Positions 42,091 to 50,243 of a DNA stretch of 64,000 bases are shown in pieces. The DNA lies in assembly GCA_018394315.1 (NCBI GenBank), contig CP074575.1:1148615-1212614 (forward strand). The letters run 5' to 3'. The notes under the pieces are model-generated. The model had not been told where the DNA came from. It worked only from the letters and a program-made list of their open reading frames with translations, and ran no database searches. A program made the position numbers and the translations under genes. Positions within the stretch are counted from its first letter, which is position 1. Every line of letters starts with the position of its first letter. This DNA is from Mycoplasmatota bacterium (GTDB taxonomy: Bacteria; Bacillota_I; Bacilli_A; MAG-NZ).

Positions 42091-43034
42091 AAGATATATA
42101 TGAGATGCGAAGTGCATCCCCTATGCTCTTGACAGATTCTGCTCCATTTGATTCAGATGAACATATATTTGAACTAAAGCTTGACGGAATTAGATGCCTA
42201 GCATATATAGAAAAAGGAAAAGTTGAATTAAGAAATAAACGAAATAAGATCTTGAATGATATATATCCTGAACTGAAATACATTCACAAATGTGTAAATA
42301 AGCGATGTATACTCGATGGTGAACTAATAGTGCTATCAAAAGGAAAACCAGATTTTTTTAAAGTACAAAAAAGAAGTCTAATGAATAATAAGTTTAAAAT
42401 AGAGTTATCCTCAAAACAAAACCCTGTAATGTTTATAGCATATGACATTCTTTACTTAGATGATAAGGAACTTATATTAATGCCTCTTCTGGACCGTAAA
42501 AAGATACTTGAGGAAATTATAAGAGAGAATAAATCAATAGCTGTTTCTAGATATATATTGGATAAGGGAATAGATTATTATAATTCCGTAGCGGAACAAG
42601 ACCTTGAGGGAGTTGTTGCCAAGAGGAAAGATAGCATATATCAGATGGGGAAAAGATCTAAGAGTTGGGTGAAGTTCAAACTCCTACATGATTCAGATTT
42701 CATAATTGTCGGTTATGTACCTAGTGAAAGCCGTGGTATTAAAAGTCTTACACTAGGTGTTTATAAGGATAAAGAAATTATTAATCAAGGTCATGTTTCA
42801 CTTGGTATCCCAAAAGATGAATCAAAATTGATTATGGAATTTGCAAGTAATCACAGACAAGATTGCCCATTTAATGAGAATGTAGAAGCAGATAATACAA
42901 TATGGTTCAAGGCAGAGTTGGTATGTACTGTAAAGTATATGGTACGTACAGAATCTGGATATTTACGACAACCAATATATAAAGGACTAAGAAATGATAA
43001 GTCAATAGAAGAATGTACTATTGATCAATTTTAA
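42087..43034 (+). CDS. ligD: Stand-alone ATP-dependent DNA ligase (LigD ligase domain)
   Basis: The 315-residue protein has the nucleotidyl-transferase motif ELKLDGIR (adenylated Lys31), then LDGELIVL, FIAYDILYLD, EGVVAKRKDS and SWVKFKLLHDSDFIIVGYV leading into the OB-fold. It corresponds to the ligase domain of LigD. The polymerase and 3'-phosphoesterase domains are absent and no separate genes for them are in the window. Overlap with ku (ATGA) makes this a two-gene end-joining unit. Confidence 0.93.
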   Translation: MKDIYEMRSASPMLLTDSAPFDSDEHIFELKLDGIRCLAYIEKGKVELRNKRNKILNDIYPELKYIHKCVNKRCILDGELIVLSKGKPDFFKVQKRSLMNNKFKIELSSKQNPVMFIAYDILYLDDKELILMPLLDRKKILEEIIRENKSIAVSRYILDKGIDYYNSVAEQDLEGVVAKRKDSIYQMGKRSKSWVKFKLLHDSDFIIVGYVPSESRGIKSLTLGVYKDKEIINQGHVSLGIPKDESKLIMEFASNHRQDCPFNENVEADNTIWFKAELVCTVKYMVRTESGYLRQPIYKGLRNDKSIEECTIDQF

Positions 43035-43099
43035 TTTATATAAAGAAAATTGTTTATTTCAGGTTTAATTACAAAATATAATAAAAAGGAGGAATAAAT

Positions 43100-43573
43100 T
43101 TGAGAGATTTTGATAAAGATCATTTAGATAACCAAGTAAACATCGGTAATGAAAAAAGGCCAATAAGAAGTAAAGTTAAAGAATTTGCCGAAGAAGCTGC
43201 AGACAGTGTTACTGAAGGAGCAAAAAGAATTGGAAGACGAATGATAAGAACCGGAGAAACTATTGTAGATAAAACAAAACATACATCAAAAAAGGTTGAA
43301 AAATTTGCTGAAGATACTGCGCACAATGTTGCAGATACCGCTCGAAGAGTGGGGTATAAGGTTAGGAAGACTGGCGAAAATATTGCTGACCGAACAAAAA
43401 TTGTCTCAAGGAAAATTGATGAATTAGGAGATGAATTAGGTGCTGATGAGAGAATATCAGATGTAGAAACAGACAATCTAGAAATGGATAATTCTGATAA
43501 TGCTAGAGAGATGTTCATTAATAACAACGAAATGTATGAACCGTTTAAAGATGATGAAAATAGAGATTATTAA
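43100..43573 (+). CDS. Amphipathic repeat protein (LEA/apolipoprotein-like)
   Basis: 157 residues without cysteine, starting at TTG 43100 with AAGGAGG 8 bases upstream. The centre is a tandem duplication of about 42 residues: SKVKEFAEEAADSVTEGAKR / RMIRTGETIVDKTKHTSK, then KKVEKFAEDTAHNVADTARR / KVRKTGENIADRTKIVSR. Each unit reads as 11-residue amphipathic helix repeats rich in Lys, Glu, Ala and Thr, like group 3 LEA or apolipoprotein-type proteins. An acidic disordered tail follows. It lies 65 bases after ligD. A stress or surface-coating role is plausible but not shown. Confidence 0.7.
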   Translation: MRDFDKDHLDNQVNIGNEKRPIRSKVKEFAEEAADSVTEGAKRIGRRMIRTGETIVDKTKHTSKKVEKFAEDTAHNVADTARRVGYKVRKTGENIADRTKIVSRKIDELGDELGADERISDVETDNLEMDNSDNAREMFINNNEMYEPFKDDENRDY

Positions 43574-43600
43574 ACTATAGTATTATAAGGAGGAATTTGA

Positions 43601-43846
43601 ATGAGTGATAAAAGAGAACCTAATGCTGTCGTGAAATCTAGTAAACAACAGTTACCAAAAGTTAATAGTACAGAAAGCAAGATGGTTATTCAGAATAAAG
43701 ACAGAGACGAAGAAATAAATAACAAAGAACAATATGTTGATAATATTGATCTCGATTACTCGGTAGTAGATAGTCAGTCTAATACTCTAAATCTAAAAAA
43801 TCTTACTTATACTGATAGGGAAAGAGAAGATAAAAGAGATTTATGA
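43601..43846 (+). CDS. Small disordered hydrophilic protein, 81 aa
   Basis: The product is highly polar, rich in Lys, Asn, Asp, Glu and Ser, with no hydrophobic core, cysteine or known motif, and looks intrinsically disordered. AAGGAGG lies before the ATG, so it is translated well. It follows the amphipathic repeat gene by 27 bases and ends before a terminator, so it is the last gene of the ku-ligD stretch or of a small two-gene unit. I do not recognise the family. Confidence 0.6.
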   Translation: MSDKREPNAVVKSSKQQLPKVNSTESKMVIQNKDRDEEINNKEQYVDNIDLDYSVVDSQSNTLNLKNLTYTDREREDKRDL

Positions 43847-43874
43847 TTACTCTACTATTATTATAGTTTAATTG

Positions 43875-43905
43875 AAACTCCGGTAAACCTATACCGGAGT
43901 TTTAT
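43875..43905 (+). terminator. Bidirectional terminator between the 81-aa gene and MocR
   Basis: AAACTCCGGT (43875-43884) pairs with ACCGGAGTTT (43893-43902) around an 8-base loop, with a short T-tail. It separates converging transcripts. Confidence 0.8.
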
Positions 43906-45245
43906 CTATTTAATATTAGTTTTCGTATAATGAGTGGTATCTCATCATTATTTAATCCAGTATATTTAAAAATCAGCTTGTTTTCTTCACAAACGACTTT
44001 TTCTAATTTGTAATTTAAAGTTTTTGCATTCTTTTGAACCATATTTACCATACTTTCACTTTCAAATTCAAATAATAAATTTGTACCAGCTTTTGAGTCG
44101 ATTACTCTTAAATTAGGTATATTTAAATTCTTTATTTCTTCAATTATGATTTCGTTCTTTCTACTATATTGTTTTTTTATTTTTCTAATATGTCTCTCGA
44201 AGTCACCATTTTTCATAAAACTTGCTAGAGCTAATTGTTCTATCTTAGATGCTGTTTGAGAGTACTTGAATTTTACTTGTTCAAATTTTTCTAGTAGAAG
44301 AGGTGGCAGAATCATATAACTTATTTTTAGTGAAGGAAATAAGACAGTGGAGAATGATCCTATATAAATTACGTTTTCACCATTGCTTAGTCCCTGAAGT
44401 GATGGTATGGGATTGCCACTATATCTTAGTATACTGTTATAGTCATCCTCTATTATATAGTTATAATTATCTTGAGCCCATTTTATTAACTCAAGTCTGT
44501 TATTTATTGACATAATATTTCCAGTTGGGTATTGATGTGAAGGACTTACATATACAACTTTCGCATTAGTTGTTTTTAAATTATTGATATTTAGCCCATT
44601 CGTTCCATTTTCTATTGGAATTGTTTTTATATTGTAACTATCTAATATATATTTAACCCTATCATATCCTGGGTACTCATAAGCAACTTTGTTCTCCGTG
44701 CCTATGATATTCAGTAGTATTCCTAATAGTTGTTGAATTCCAGCACCCACTATAACTTGGTTTTTATGTGCGTAAACGCCTCTATACTGTCTAGTGTAAT
44801 TTATTATTTCCTCTCTCAACTTTTCTTCACCATTTACTGATGATGTGCTTAATAAATCTTTATTATTATCGGAAATAACTCGATTAAGTTCCTTTTGCCA
44901 TATTCTAAAGTTAAAAGAAGTATCAGTGATTCCCGAATTCAAGTACTTTGGATCCTCAATTGAAAAGAACTTATTTTGTTTCTTACTTAGTATTAAATCC
45001 TTATCATCTATTTTAACAACGAAGAATCCACTTCTTTCTACTCCTTCAATATAACCCTCCATTAAGAGTTGATTATAAGCGTTTTCAATTGTCGTTTTAC
45101 TTACACCAAGATCATCAACTAACCTTCTTATAGATGGTAACTTACTACCGGCAATGATGGTTCCATTTATTATATTATCTTTAATATAATTATATATTTG
45201 TAGATATAACTTTACCTTGCTACTCTTATCCAGGACTATTAGCAT
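43902..45245 (-). CDS. MocR/PdxR-type regulator (GntR HTH + aminotransferase fold) lacking the PLP lysine
   Basis: Residues 1-75 are a GntR winged helix (LYLQIYNYIKDNIINGTIIAGSKLPSIRRLVDDLGVSKTTIENAYNQLLMEGYI). Residues 110-445 have the fold type I aminotransferase pattern: VIVGAGIQQLL, VAYEYPGYDRVKYIL, YVSPSHQYPTGNIMS, IIEDDYNS. At the position of the PLP Schiff-base lysine the sequence is YIGSFSTVLFPSLKISY, so Thr300 replaces the lysine of SFSK. The protein cannot form the normal internal aldimine and may bind PLP non-covalently or another ligand. It is divergent from an ECF S-component gene, the arrangement expected for a vitamin transport regulator. Confidence 0.88.
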   Translation of the reverse strand: MLIVLDKSSKVKLYLQIYNYIKDNIINGTIIAGSKLPSIRRLVDDLGVSKTTIENAYNQLLMEGYIEGVERSGFFVVKIDDKDLILSKKQNKFFSIEDPKYLNSGITDTSFNFRIWQKELNRVISDNNKDLLSTSSVNGEEKLREEIINYTRQYRGVYAHKNQVIVGAGIQQLLGILLNIIGTENKVAYEYPGYDRVKYILDSYNIKTIPIENGTNGLNINNLKTTNAKVVYVSPSHQYPTGNIMSINNRLELIKWAQDNYNYIIEDDYNSILRYSGNPIPSLQGLSNGENVIYIGSFSTVLFPSLKISYMILPPLLLEKFEQVKFKYSQTASKIEQLALASFMKNGDFERHIRKIKKQYSRKNEIIIEEIKNLNIPNLRVIDSKAGTNLLFEFESESMVNMVQKNAKTLNYKLEKVVCEENKLIFKYTGLNNDEIPLIIRKLILNR

Positions 45246-45341
45246 AAATCTGTACCCCTCAATTTCTAGTGATTTGTATATTTATATATATACACATCTT
45301 TATTATACTATACGCGAAGTATATTTAAAAGGAGAGGTTTC
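45246..45341 (+). promoter_or_regulatory. Divergent promoter region between MocR and the ECF S-component
   Basis: The 96-base gap holds an inverted repeat TGTATATTTATATATATACA (about 45273-45292) and TATACGCGAAGTATA (about 45311-45325). Either may be the MocR binding site and both genes read outward from here. AAAGGAGAGG is the ribosome binding site of the S-component gene. Confidence 0.5.
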
Positions 45342-45848
45342 ATGTCAAAAGAAATTACAACTAAGAGTCTAATGATGGGTGCTTTATTTATAGCTATAGT
45401 AACTTCATTAACATTTATTCAATTGTTTTCTGGTCCTAATGGGGGATTGGTCCATGCAGGATATATAGCATTATTTCCAATAGCTATAGTATTTGGTAAA
45501 AATTATGGTGCTATAGCAGGTGCATTCGGTATGGCGTTGTTTGATATTTTGTCAGGTTGGGCTTCTTGGGCACCGGCGACATTTGTTGTAGTTGGACTCG
45601 TTGGGTATTTTACTGGATTAATCGCTAGTGGTGGAGGCAACCAAAAAGTGAATTTATTAGCTTTAATAGTAGGTTCATTAATTTCAATATCAGGTTATTT
45701 TATTTATAATGCTTTTATCATGGGATTTGGAGTTGAATCAGCTCTAATTTCTGCAAGTGGAGATGCCTTTAAAGTATTGGTTAGTTCTATGGTAGTTATT
45801 ATGATGATACCTTCAGTTATTAGAACTAAAAATCAAATTAGTTTATAA
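45342..45848 (+). CDS. ECF transporter S-component (vitamin-type)
   Basis: A 168-residue membrane protein with five or six helices: TKSLMMGALFIAIVTSLTFIQLFSGPNGGLVHAGYIALFPIAIVFGKNYGAIAGAFGMALFDILSG is typical of small vitamin-binding S-components of energy-coupling factor transporters. It would use shared EcfA/EcfA'/EcfT units encoded elsewhere. With a PdxR-like regulator divergent, a B6 vitamer (PdxU-type) is the best guess, but riboflavin, thiamine precursor or others cannot be excluded. A terminator follows. Confidence 0.8.
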   Translation: MSKEITTKSLMMGALFIAIVTSLTFIQLFSGPNGGLVHAGYIALFPIAIVFGKNYGAIAGAFGMALFDILSGWASWAPATFVVVGLVGYFTGLIASGGGNQKVNLLALIVGSLISISGYFIYNAFIMGFGVESALISASGDAFKVLVSSMVVIMMIPSVIRTKNQISL

Positions 45849-45861
45849 GTTCATAGTTTAT

Positions 45862-45895
45862 AAAAAAAAGTACACGAATATCGTGTATTTTTTTT
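45862..45895 (+). terminator. Bidirectional terminator after the ECF S-component
   Basis: TACACGA (45871-45877) pairs with TCGTGTA (45881-45887), with an A-run on the left and eight T on the right. It serves the S-component gene and, on the minus strand, the 50-aa gene. Confidence 0.85.
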
Positions 45896-46047
45896 CACTG
45901 AAATAATTTTTGATCTCTTACAAATTCGACTTCTTTATGAAAAGGAGGGTTCTTTTCAATTAACAATTCTCTAGCGATCTCTAAATCATTTTTTGAGTAA
46001 CCATTCTCTGTATTTAACTCTTTTTGATGGTCTTGAAATTCCTTCAT
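45895..46047 (-). CDS. Small hydrophilic protein, 50 aa
   Basis: On the minus strand an ATG at 46047, preceded by GGGGTGATT, opens a 50-codon frame: MKEFQDHQKELNTENG, then YSKNDLEIARELLIEKNPPF and HKEVEFVRDQKLFQ. It ends 1-2 bases from a bidirectional terminator. Ribosome binding site, codon usage and terminator position make it a likely real gene. The product is cytoplasmic and probably helical, and I do not recognise it. Confidence 0.6.
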   Translation of the reverse strand: MKEFQDHQKELNTENGYSKNDLEIARELLIEKNPPFHKEVEFVRDQKLFQ

Positions 46048-46399
46048 ATTAATCACCCCAATTATTGTATGATAATTAAATTGAAGATATACATTTTATA
46101 TTAATAGAGTTTCTTTTTATAAATATCTATATTTTTTTTGCTGAAGAAGCAAATTTAAGTTAGAGCAAATGTGAATTCTATAATATACAAATAAAAATAA
46201 CACTTGACACTTACAATTTTGAAATAATAGTTTTAAAACAAGTCAAACTTTAATATTTTTTTAGTATCTTAAAAAGAAATTTTGAGGGTCAAAACATTCT
46301 AAATTTAAAAGTAAAAAATCGCTATATATACATACTTTTTACATATTTGATTCGGTTGAAGAATTGAATTTTACTAACATATTTTACAAATCATTATAT

Positions 46400-46437
46400 T
46401 GAAAACGCTTTACAATAAGTTAACAAAATGATAAGAT
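46400..46437 (+). promoter_or_regulatory. Promoter of the molybdenum hydroxylase operon with cre-like site
   Basis: TTTACA (46409-46414), 17 bases, TAAGAT (46432-46437). TGAAAACGCTTTAC (46400-46413), close to the cre consensus, overlaps -35, as at 5980 and 6206. The 499-base gap 46048-46546 is otherwise AT-rich. The leader from about 46445 to 46530 has a weak ACCTAA/TTAGGT pair followed by a T-run, of unclear role. Confidence 0.5.
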
Positions 46438-46546
46438 GGTTTGAGGACGAACAATATATTAAATGTACCTAATGTTACCGTGCATATGTTTATTACTTTT
46501 TTTTAGGTTGCTTTTTTTATATTAAGAAATGATAAGGAGGATATAT

Positions 46547-47425
46547 ATGATAATGAATAATTCTAGTGCTGAAAAGTTTTTCTTCGAATCGTTCAGCACA
46601 CTTAAAGAGACTAGTGAGTTTTTAGTTTCTAAAGGAAACGTAGCAATGATTAGTGCAGGATCAACTGATGTTTTAGTTCACACACAAAAAAGAGGTTTTC
46701 CGAATTACATTGTTAGTTTGAATCAGATTCAAGATTTAAATTATGTTAATGTTGATAAGAATGAGGTAAGAATTGGATCTTTGACAACATTAACAGAGAT
46801 TAGTGAGTCTCAGATAATTATAGAAAAGTTTCCTGCATTGAGCAAAGCAGCAGGTCAGGTTGGATCTCCACAAATTAGAAATAGAGCAACAATCGCTGGT
46901 AATTTATGTAATGCATCTCCTGCAGCTGATACTGCACCTGCTTTGTTGGTATATGATGCTAAACTAAAAATATTTAATCAAGGTAATGAAAGAATTGTAG
47001 AATTATCTGAATTCTTTGTAGGACCAGGTAAAACAATTTTAGAGAATGGTGATATTGTTATTGAGATAATTTTACCAATTCAAAAGAAGAGCGTTAGCTC
47101 ATTCGTTAAAATTGGAAAGAGAAAAGCCTTAGAGATTTCAATTATGAGTATGGCAATGAGTGTAGAAATTGAAAATAACATCATTAAATCAGCGAAAGTA
47201 GCTTGTGGATCGGTTGCTCCTAAACCTGTATTAATTAACAAAACAGCTAAGTCTTTAGTAGGTTTAGAAGTTAAGGATGAATTAGATTTAGTAAATGCAA
47301 TTGAGATTATCAAAAAAGAAGTTACTCCTATTGATGATATTAGAGGAACTGCAAATTATCGTCTTCATATGTTAGGCGTTACATTAAAGAGAATGGTTTT
47401 AGAACTAGTAAGGAGTGAAGCTTAA
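46547..47425 (+). CDS. Molybdenum hydroxylase FAD subunit (CoxM/XdhB-like)
   Basis: A 292-residue FAD-binding subunit: FESFSTLKETSEFLVSKGNVAMISAGSTDVLV, AAGQVGSPQIRNRATIAGNLCNASPAADTAPALL (the FAD motif with GNLCNASPAAD), and a C-terminal CO-dehydrogenase flavoprotein domain. It moves electrons from the iron-sulfur subunit to NAD or another acceptor. ATG 46547 follows AAGGAGG (46533-46539). The in-frame ATG at 46529 would place that site inside the gene. It overlaps the next subunit gene by one base. Confidence 0.92.
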   Translation: MIMNNSSAEKFFFESFSTLKETSEFLVSKGNVAMISAGSTDVLVHTQKRGFPNYIVSLNQIQDLNYVNVDKNEVRIGSLTTLTEISESQIIIEKFPALSKAAGQVGSPQIRNRATIAGNLCNASPAADTAPALLVYDAKLKIFNQGNERIVELSEFFVGPGKTILENGDIVIEIILPIQKKSVSSFVKIGKRKALEISIMSMAMSVEIENNIIKSAKVACGSVAPKPVLINKTAKSLVGLEVKDELDLVNAIEIIKKEVTPIDDIRGTANYRLHMLGVTLKRMVLELVRSEA

Positions 47426-47892
47426 TGATGAAAAAACTAAATTTTGTAGTAAATAATAGAAAATATTCAATTGAAGTGGACCCAAGAAAAACTTTGTTGG
47501 ATGTATTGAGAGAAGATTTGAAACTTACGGGTACAAAAAAAGGTTGTGGAAGTGGTGAATGTGGTGCTTGTACAGTCGTAATTGATGGACAAAATGTGAA
47601 TTCTTGTATGGTATTTGCGCTAGATATGGAAGGAAAAGAAGTAATTACAATTGAAGGACTTGCTCCTAAAAGTGGTGAAATCCATCCGATACAACAGGCA
47701 TTTGTTGACCATGGAGCTATTCAATGTGGATTTTGCTCTCCTGGTATGATTATGTCTACTTCAGCAATATTAGAAAAGCATGAAAAACCTACAGAAGAGC
47801 AAATTAGAGAAGGAATTTCTGGTAACTTATGTCGCTGTACTGGTTACGTTAAAATTGTAGACGCTATCCAATCGTTAGCGGAAAATAAGTAG
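47425..47892 (+). CDS. Molybdenum hydroxylase 2x[2Fe-2S] subunit (CoxS/XdhC-like)
   Basis: 155 residues with the plant-type ferredoxin motif GCGSGECGACTVVIDGQNVNSC and the second cluster motif CGFCSPGM with CRCTGYV, in the normal order and spacing. It joins the FAD and molybdenum subunits electrically. It sits between them in the operon, with 14 bases including AAGGAGG before the large subunit gene. Confidence 0.95.
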   Translation: MMKKLNFVVNNRKYSIEVDPRKTLLDVLREDLKLTGTKKGCGSGECGACTVVIDGQNVNSCMVFALDMEGKEVITIEGLAPKSGEIHPIQQAFVDHGAIQCGFCSPGMIMSTSAILEKHEKPTEEQIREGISGNLCRCTGYVKIVDAIQSLAENK

Positions 47893-47906
47893 AAGGAGGA
47901 TTTGAT

Positions 47907-50177
47907 ATGAGTTTTTCAGTAGTAGGGAAAGATATTAAAAAAGTTGATGGTATAGCTAAGGCTAAAGGAGTAGCTAGATATATCGGTGATATAGAATTTC
48001 CAGGTATGTTATACGCTAAAATATTAAGAAGTCCCCATCCTCATGCAAAAGTATTAAGTGTTGATATAAGTGAAGCAGAAAAATTAGATGGTGTTCATGC
48101 AATTGTCACTCCTGAACATCAACCTAAGACACGTTACAATATGGCTGGGTTTCCACCAAACGCAGAAGAATTTCCTTTAATTGAAGATCAGTTAATACTA
48201 ACTGATCATCCAATGTATGTTGGTGATCCAATATGTGCTGTTGCAGCAGATACTGAAGAAATTGCCGAAAATGCATGTAAATTAATAAAAGTAGAATATG
48301 AAATTTTACCTCATGTAATATTTGCTGAAGATGCGATGAAAGAGGATGCACCTAAGTTAAGAGAAGAAGGAAATGTAATGTTCGAAGCGCCAATAAAATT
48401 TGGTGATATTGATGCAGCCTTTGCTGAATCAGCATTAATAGTAAAAGAATCGTATTCTACACAAAAAGTTTATCAAGCAACTATTGAACCAACTAGTGGT
48501 TGTGTAGCAATGTGGGATGATTCCGGTAAATTAACTGTTTATTCTCCGACTCAAATGCCGCATTTAGCTCGAAAAATAATCGGAACAGCTTTAGATATGC
48601 GTCTTGGAGATATAAGACTTATTAAGCCTCATGTTGGTGGTGGATTTGGAGCTAGACTAGGGTTAGTTATTGAGCCTTTAACAGCTTTATTAGCAAAACA
48701 TGCAGGTAGACCTGTAAAATTAATATATACACGTGAGGAAGCTATGGCATTTTCAGAACATAGACATCCGTGTAAAATGGATATGGAACTAGGATTCACC
48801 AAAGAAGGTAGAATTACTGGTATGAGATTTACAAATATTGTTGAAGGTGGAGCATACGCTACACATACGCCTTCAATTGCAGGAATTGTTGGTCCATGGG
48901 CATTTGGTATGTATAAAATGCAAGCAGTTGACTATTTAGGAAAGGCTGTACTTACAAACTCAATGTATAATGGAGCATATCGCGGTTATGGAAATCCACA
49001 AGCGAGTTGGGCTATTGAAAATACAATGGATATAGCTGCAGAAAAACTAGGGATAGATGATTTAGAAATAAGAAAAATTAATGGGTTCGGTGATGATGAC
49101 ATTTGGCCATGGAGTCAACTTCCGGTAGAAAGTTCAGGATTAAATGAATGTATCGATAAAGGTGCTGAAAGTATTGGATGGCATGAGAAACGAGGAAAAA
49201 AATTAGGTACATCAACAAAACCTCGTGGTATTGGTATGGCAGTAAGTTGCCATGTAAGTGGAGCAAAGCCTGGTTTATTAGAAATCAGTGGAGCATATGT
49301 TAAGATCAATGAAGATGGTACTGCTAACTTGATTATTGGTAATGCAGATATTGGTCAAGGTTCGACGACTGCATTAGCACAAATTTGTGCTGAAGAACTA
49401 GGTGTTAAGTTTGAGGATATAATTGTAGAAACTGATGCGGTAGATACTAATTATACGTTATTTGACATTGGATCACATGCAAGTCGACAAATGAACTCAG
49501 GTGGTAATGTAGTTGCAAAAGCAGCTAGAGAAGCAAAAGGAAAAATGTTAGAAGAAGCTGCTGTTATGCTGGATGTTAAGGCAGGGGATCTTGATGCTAA
49601 AGATGGAATCATTTTTGTAAAAGATAATCCAACTAAATCATTAACATACGGTGAAGTTTCTTTCGAAGCGCACTTCAAACCAGAGGGTACACAAATTTTC
49701 GGAACATCAAGTGAGAACCCAGAAGGAAATCCTCCTGTGTATGCAGCACAGTTTGCTGAAGTAGAAGTTGATACTGAAACTGGTGTTGTTTCTGTAATTA
49801 AATTTGTTGCAGCTCATGATACTGGTGTAGTAATTAACCCATTAAATACTACAGGTCAGATTGATGGTGGAGCTCATCATGGTATTGGATTTGCTTTAAC
49901 AGAGGAATCAGTAGTAAATCCTGAAACTGGGTTATTAGAAAATAGAGACTTGGCAAACTATAAAATTTTAACTGCAATGGATATGCCTGAAGTAGTTTCA
50001 ATTGCAGTAGAAACACCAGCAAAAACTTCGTCGCATGGACAAAAGAGTGTTGGAGAATCAGGATTAATCGCAACTGCGCCAGCTATTTCAAATGCAGTAT
50101 ACAATGCAATTGGGGTAAGAATCACAGACTTACCAATAACACCTGATAAAGTTTTAGCTGCATTAGCTAAAAAGTAA
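47907..50177 (+). CDS. Molybdenum hydroxylase catalytic subunit (XdhA-like)
   Basis: A 756-residue molybdopterin-binding subunit. It has VGKDIKKVDGIAKAKGVARYIGDI at the start, KPHVGGGFGARLG, NGAYRGYGNPQASWAIEN, NIDIGQG-type NADIGQGSTTALAQI and the active-site glutamate region HGQKSVGESGLIAT near the end. The YRGYGNPQ segment fits the xanthine-dehydrogenase/aldehyde-oxidase side rather than CO dehydrogenase, which has the selanylcysteine loop AYRCSFR. The substrate is a purine, an aldehyde or an N-heterocycle. The MoeA-like gene downstream supports molybdenum use. Confidence 0.92.
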   Translation: MSFSVVGKDIKKVDGIAKAKGVARYIGDIEFPGMLYAKILRSPHPHAKVLSVDISEAEKLDGVHAIVTPEHQPKTRYNMAGFPPNAEEFPLIEDQLILTDHPMYVGDPICAVAADTEEIAENACKLIKVEYEILPHVIFAEDAMKEDAPKLREEGNVMFEAPIKFGDIDAAFAESALIVKESYSTQKVYQATIEPTSGCVAMWDDSGKLTVYSPTQMPHLARKIIGTALDMRLGDIRLIKPHVGGGFGARLGLVIEPLTALLAKHAGRPVKLIYTREEAMAFSEHRHPCKMDMELGFTKEGRITGMRFTNIVEGGAYATHTPSIAGIVGPWAFGMYKMQAVDYLGKAVLTNSMYNGAYRGYGNPQASWAIENTMDIAAEKLGIDDLEIRKINGFGDDDIWPWSQLPVESSGLNECIDKGAESIGWHEKRGKKLGTSTKPRGIGMAVSCHVSGAKPGLLEISGAYVKINEDGTANLIIGNADIGQGSTTALAQICAEELGVKFEDIIVETDAVDTNYTLFDIGSHASRQMNSGGNVVAKAAREAKGKMLEEAAVMLDVKAGDLDAKDGIIFVKDNPTKSLTYGEVSFEAHFKPEGTQIFGTSSENPEGNPPVYAAQFAEVEVDTETGVVSVIKFVAAHDTGVVINPLNTTGQIDGGAHHGIGFALTEESVVNPETGLLENRDLANYKILTAMDMPEVVSIAVETPAKTSSHGQKSVGESGLIATAPAISNAVYNAIGVRITDLPITPDKVLAALAKK

Positions 50178-50187
50178 TAAATTAAAG

Positions 50188-50214
50188 AGTCTGTTTTAAC
50201 TACAGGCTTTTTAT
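50188..50214 (+). terminator. Terminator after the hydroxylase operon
   Basis: AGTCTGT (50188-50194) pairs with ACAGGCT (50202-50208, one G-U), followed by TTTTT. The stem is short, so read-through into the MoeA-like gene is likely. Confidence 0.6.
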
Positions 50215-50243
50215 TTTAACTCATACATGAGGAAGAGGTAAAT

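Noticed and set aside
46452-46470. PurBox-like GACGAACAATAT in front of the hydroxylase genes
   Set aside because: Only part of the PurBox is matched and no second inverted box was found.
46440-46546. Possible molybdenum-cofactor or purine riboswitch in the hydroxylase leader
   Set aside because: The conserved bases of either aptamer were not found. Only a weak ACCTAA/TTAGGT pairing and a T-run are visible.
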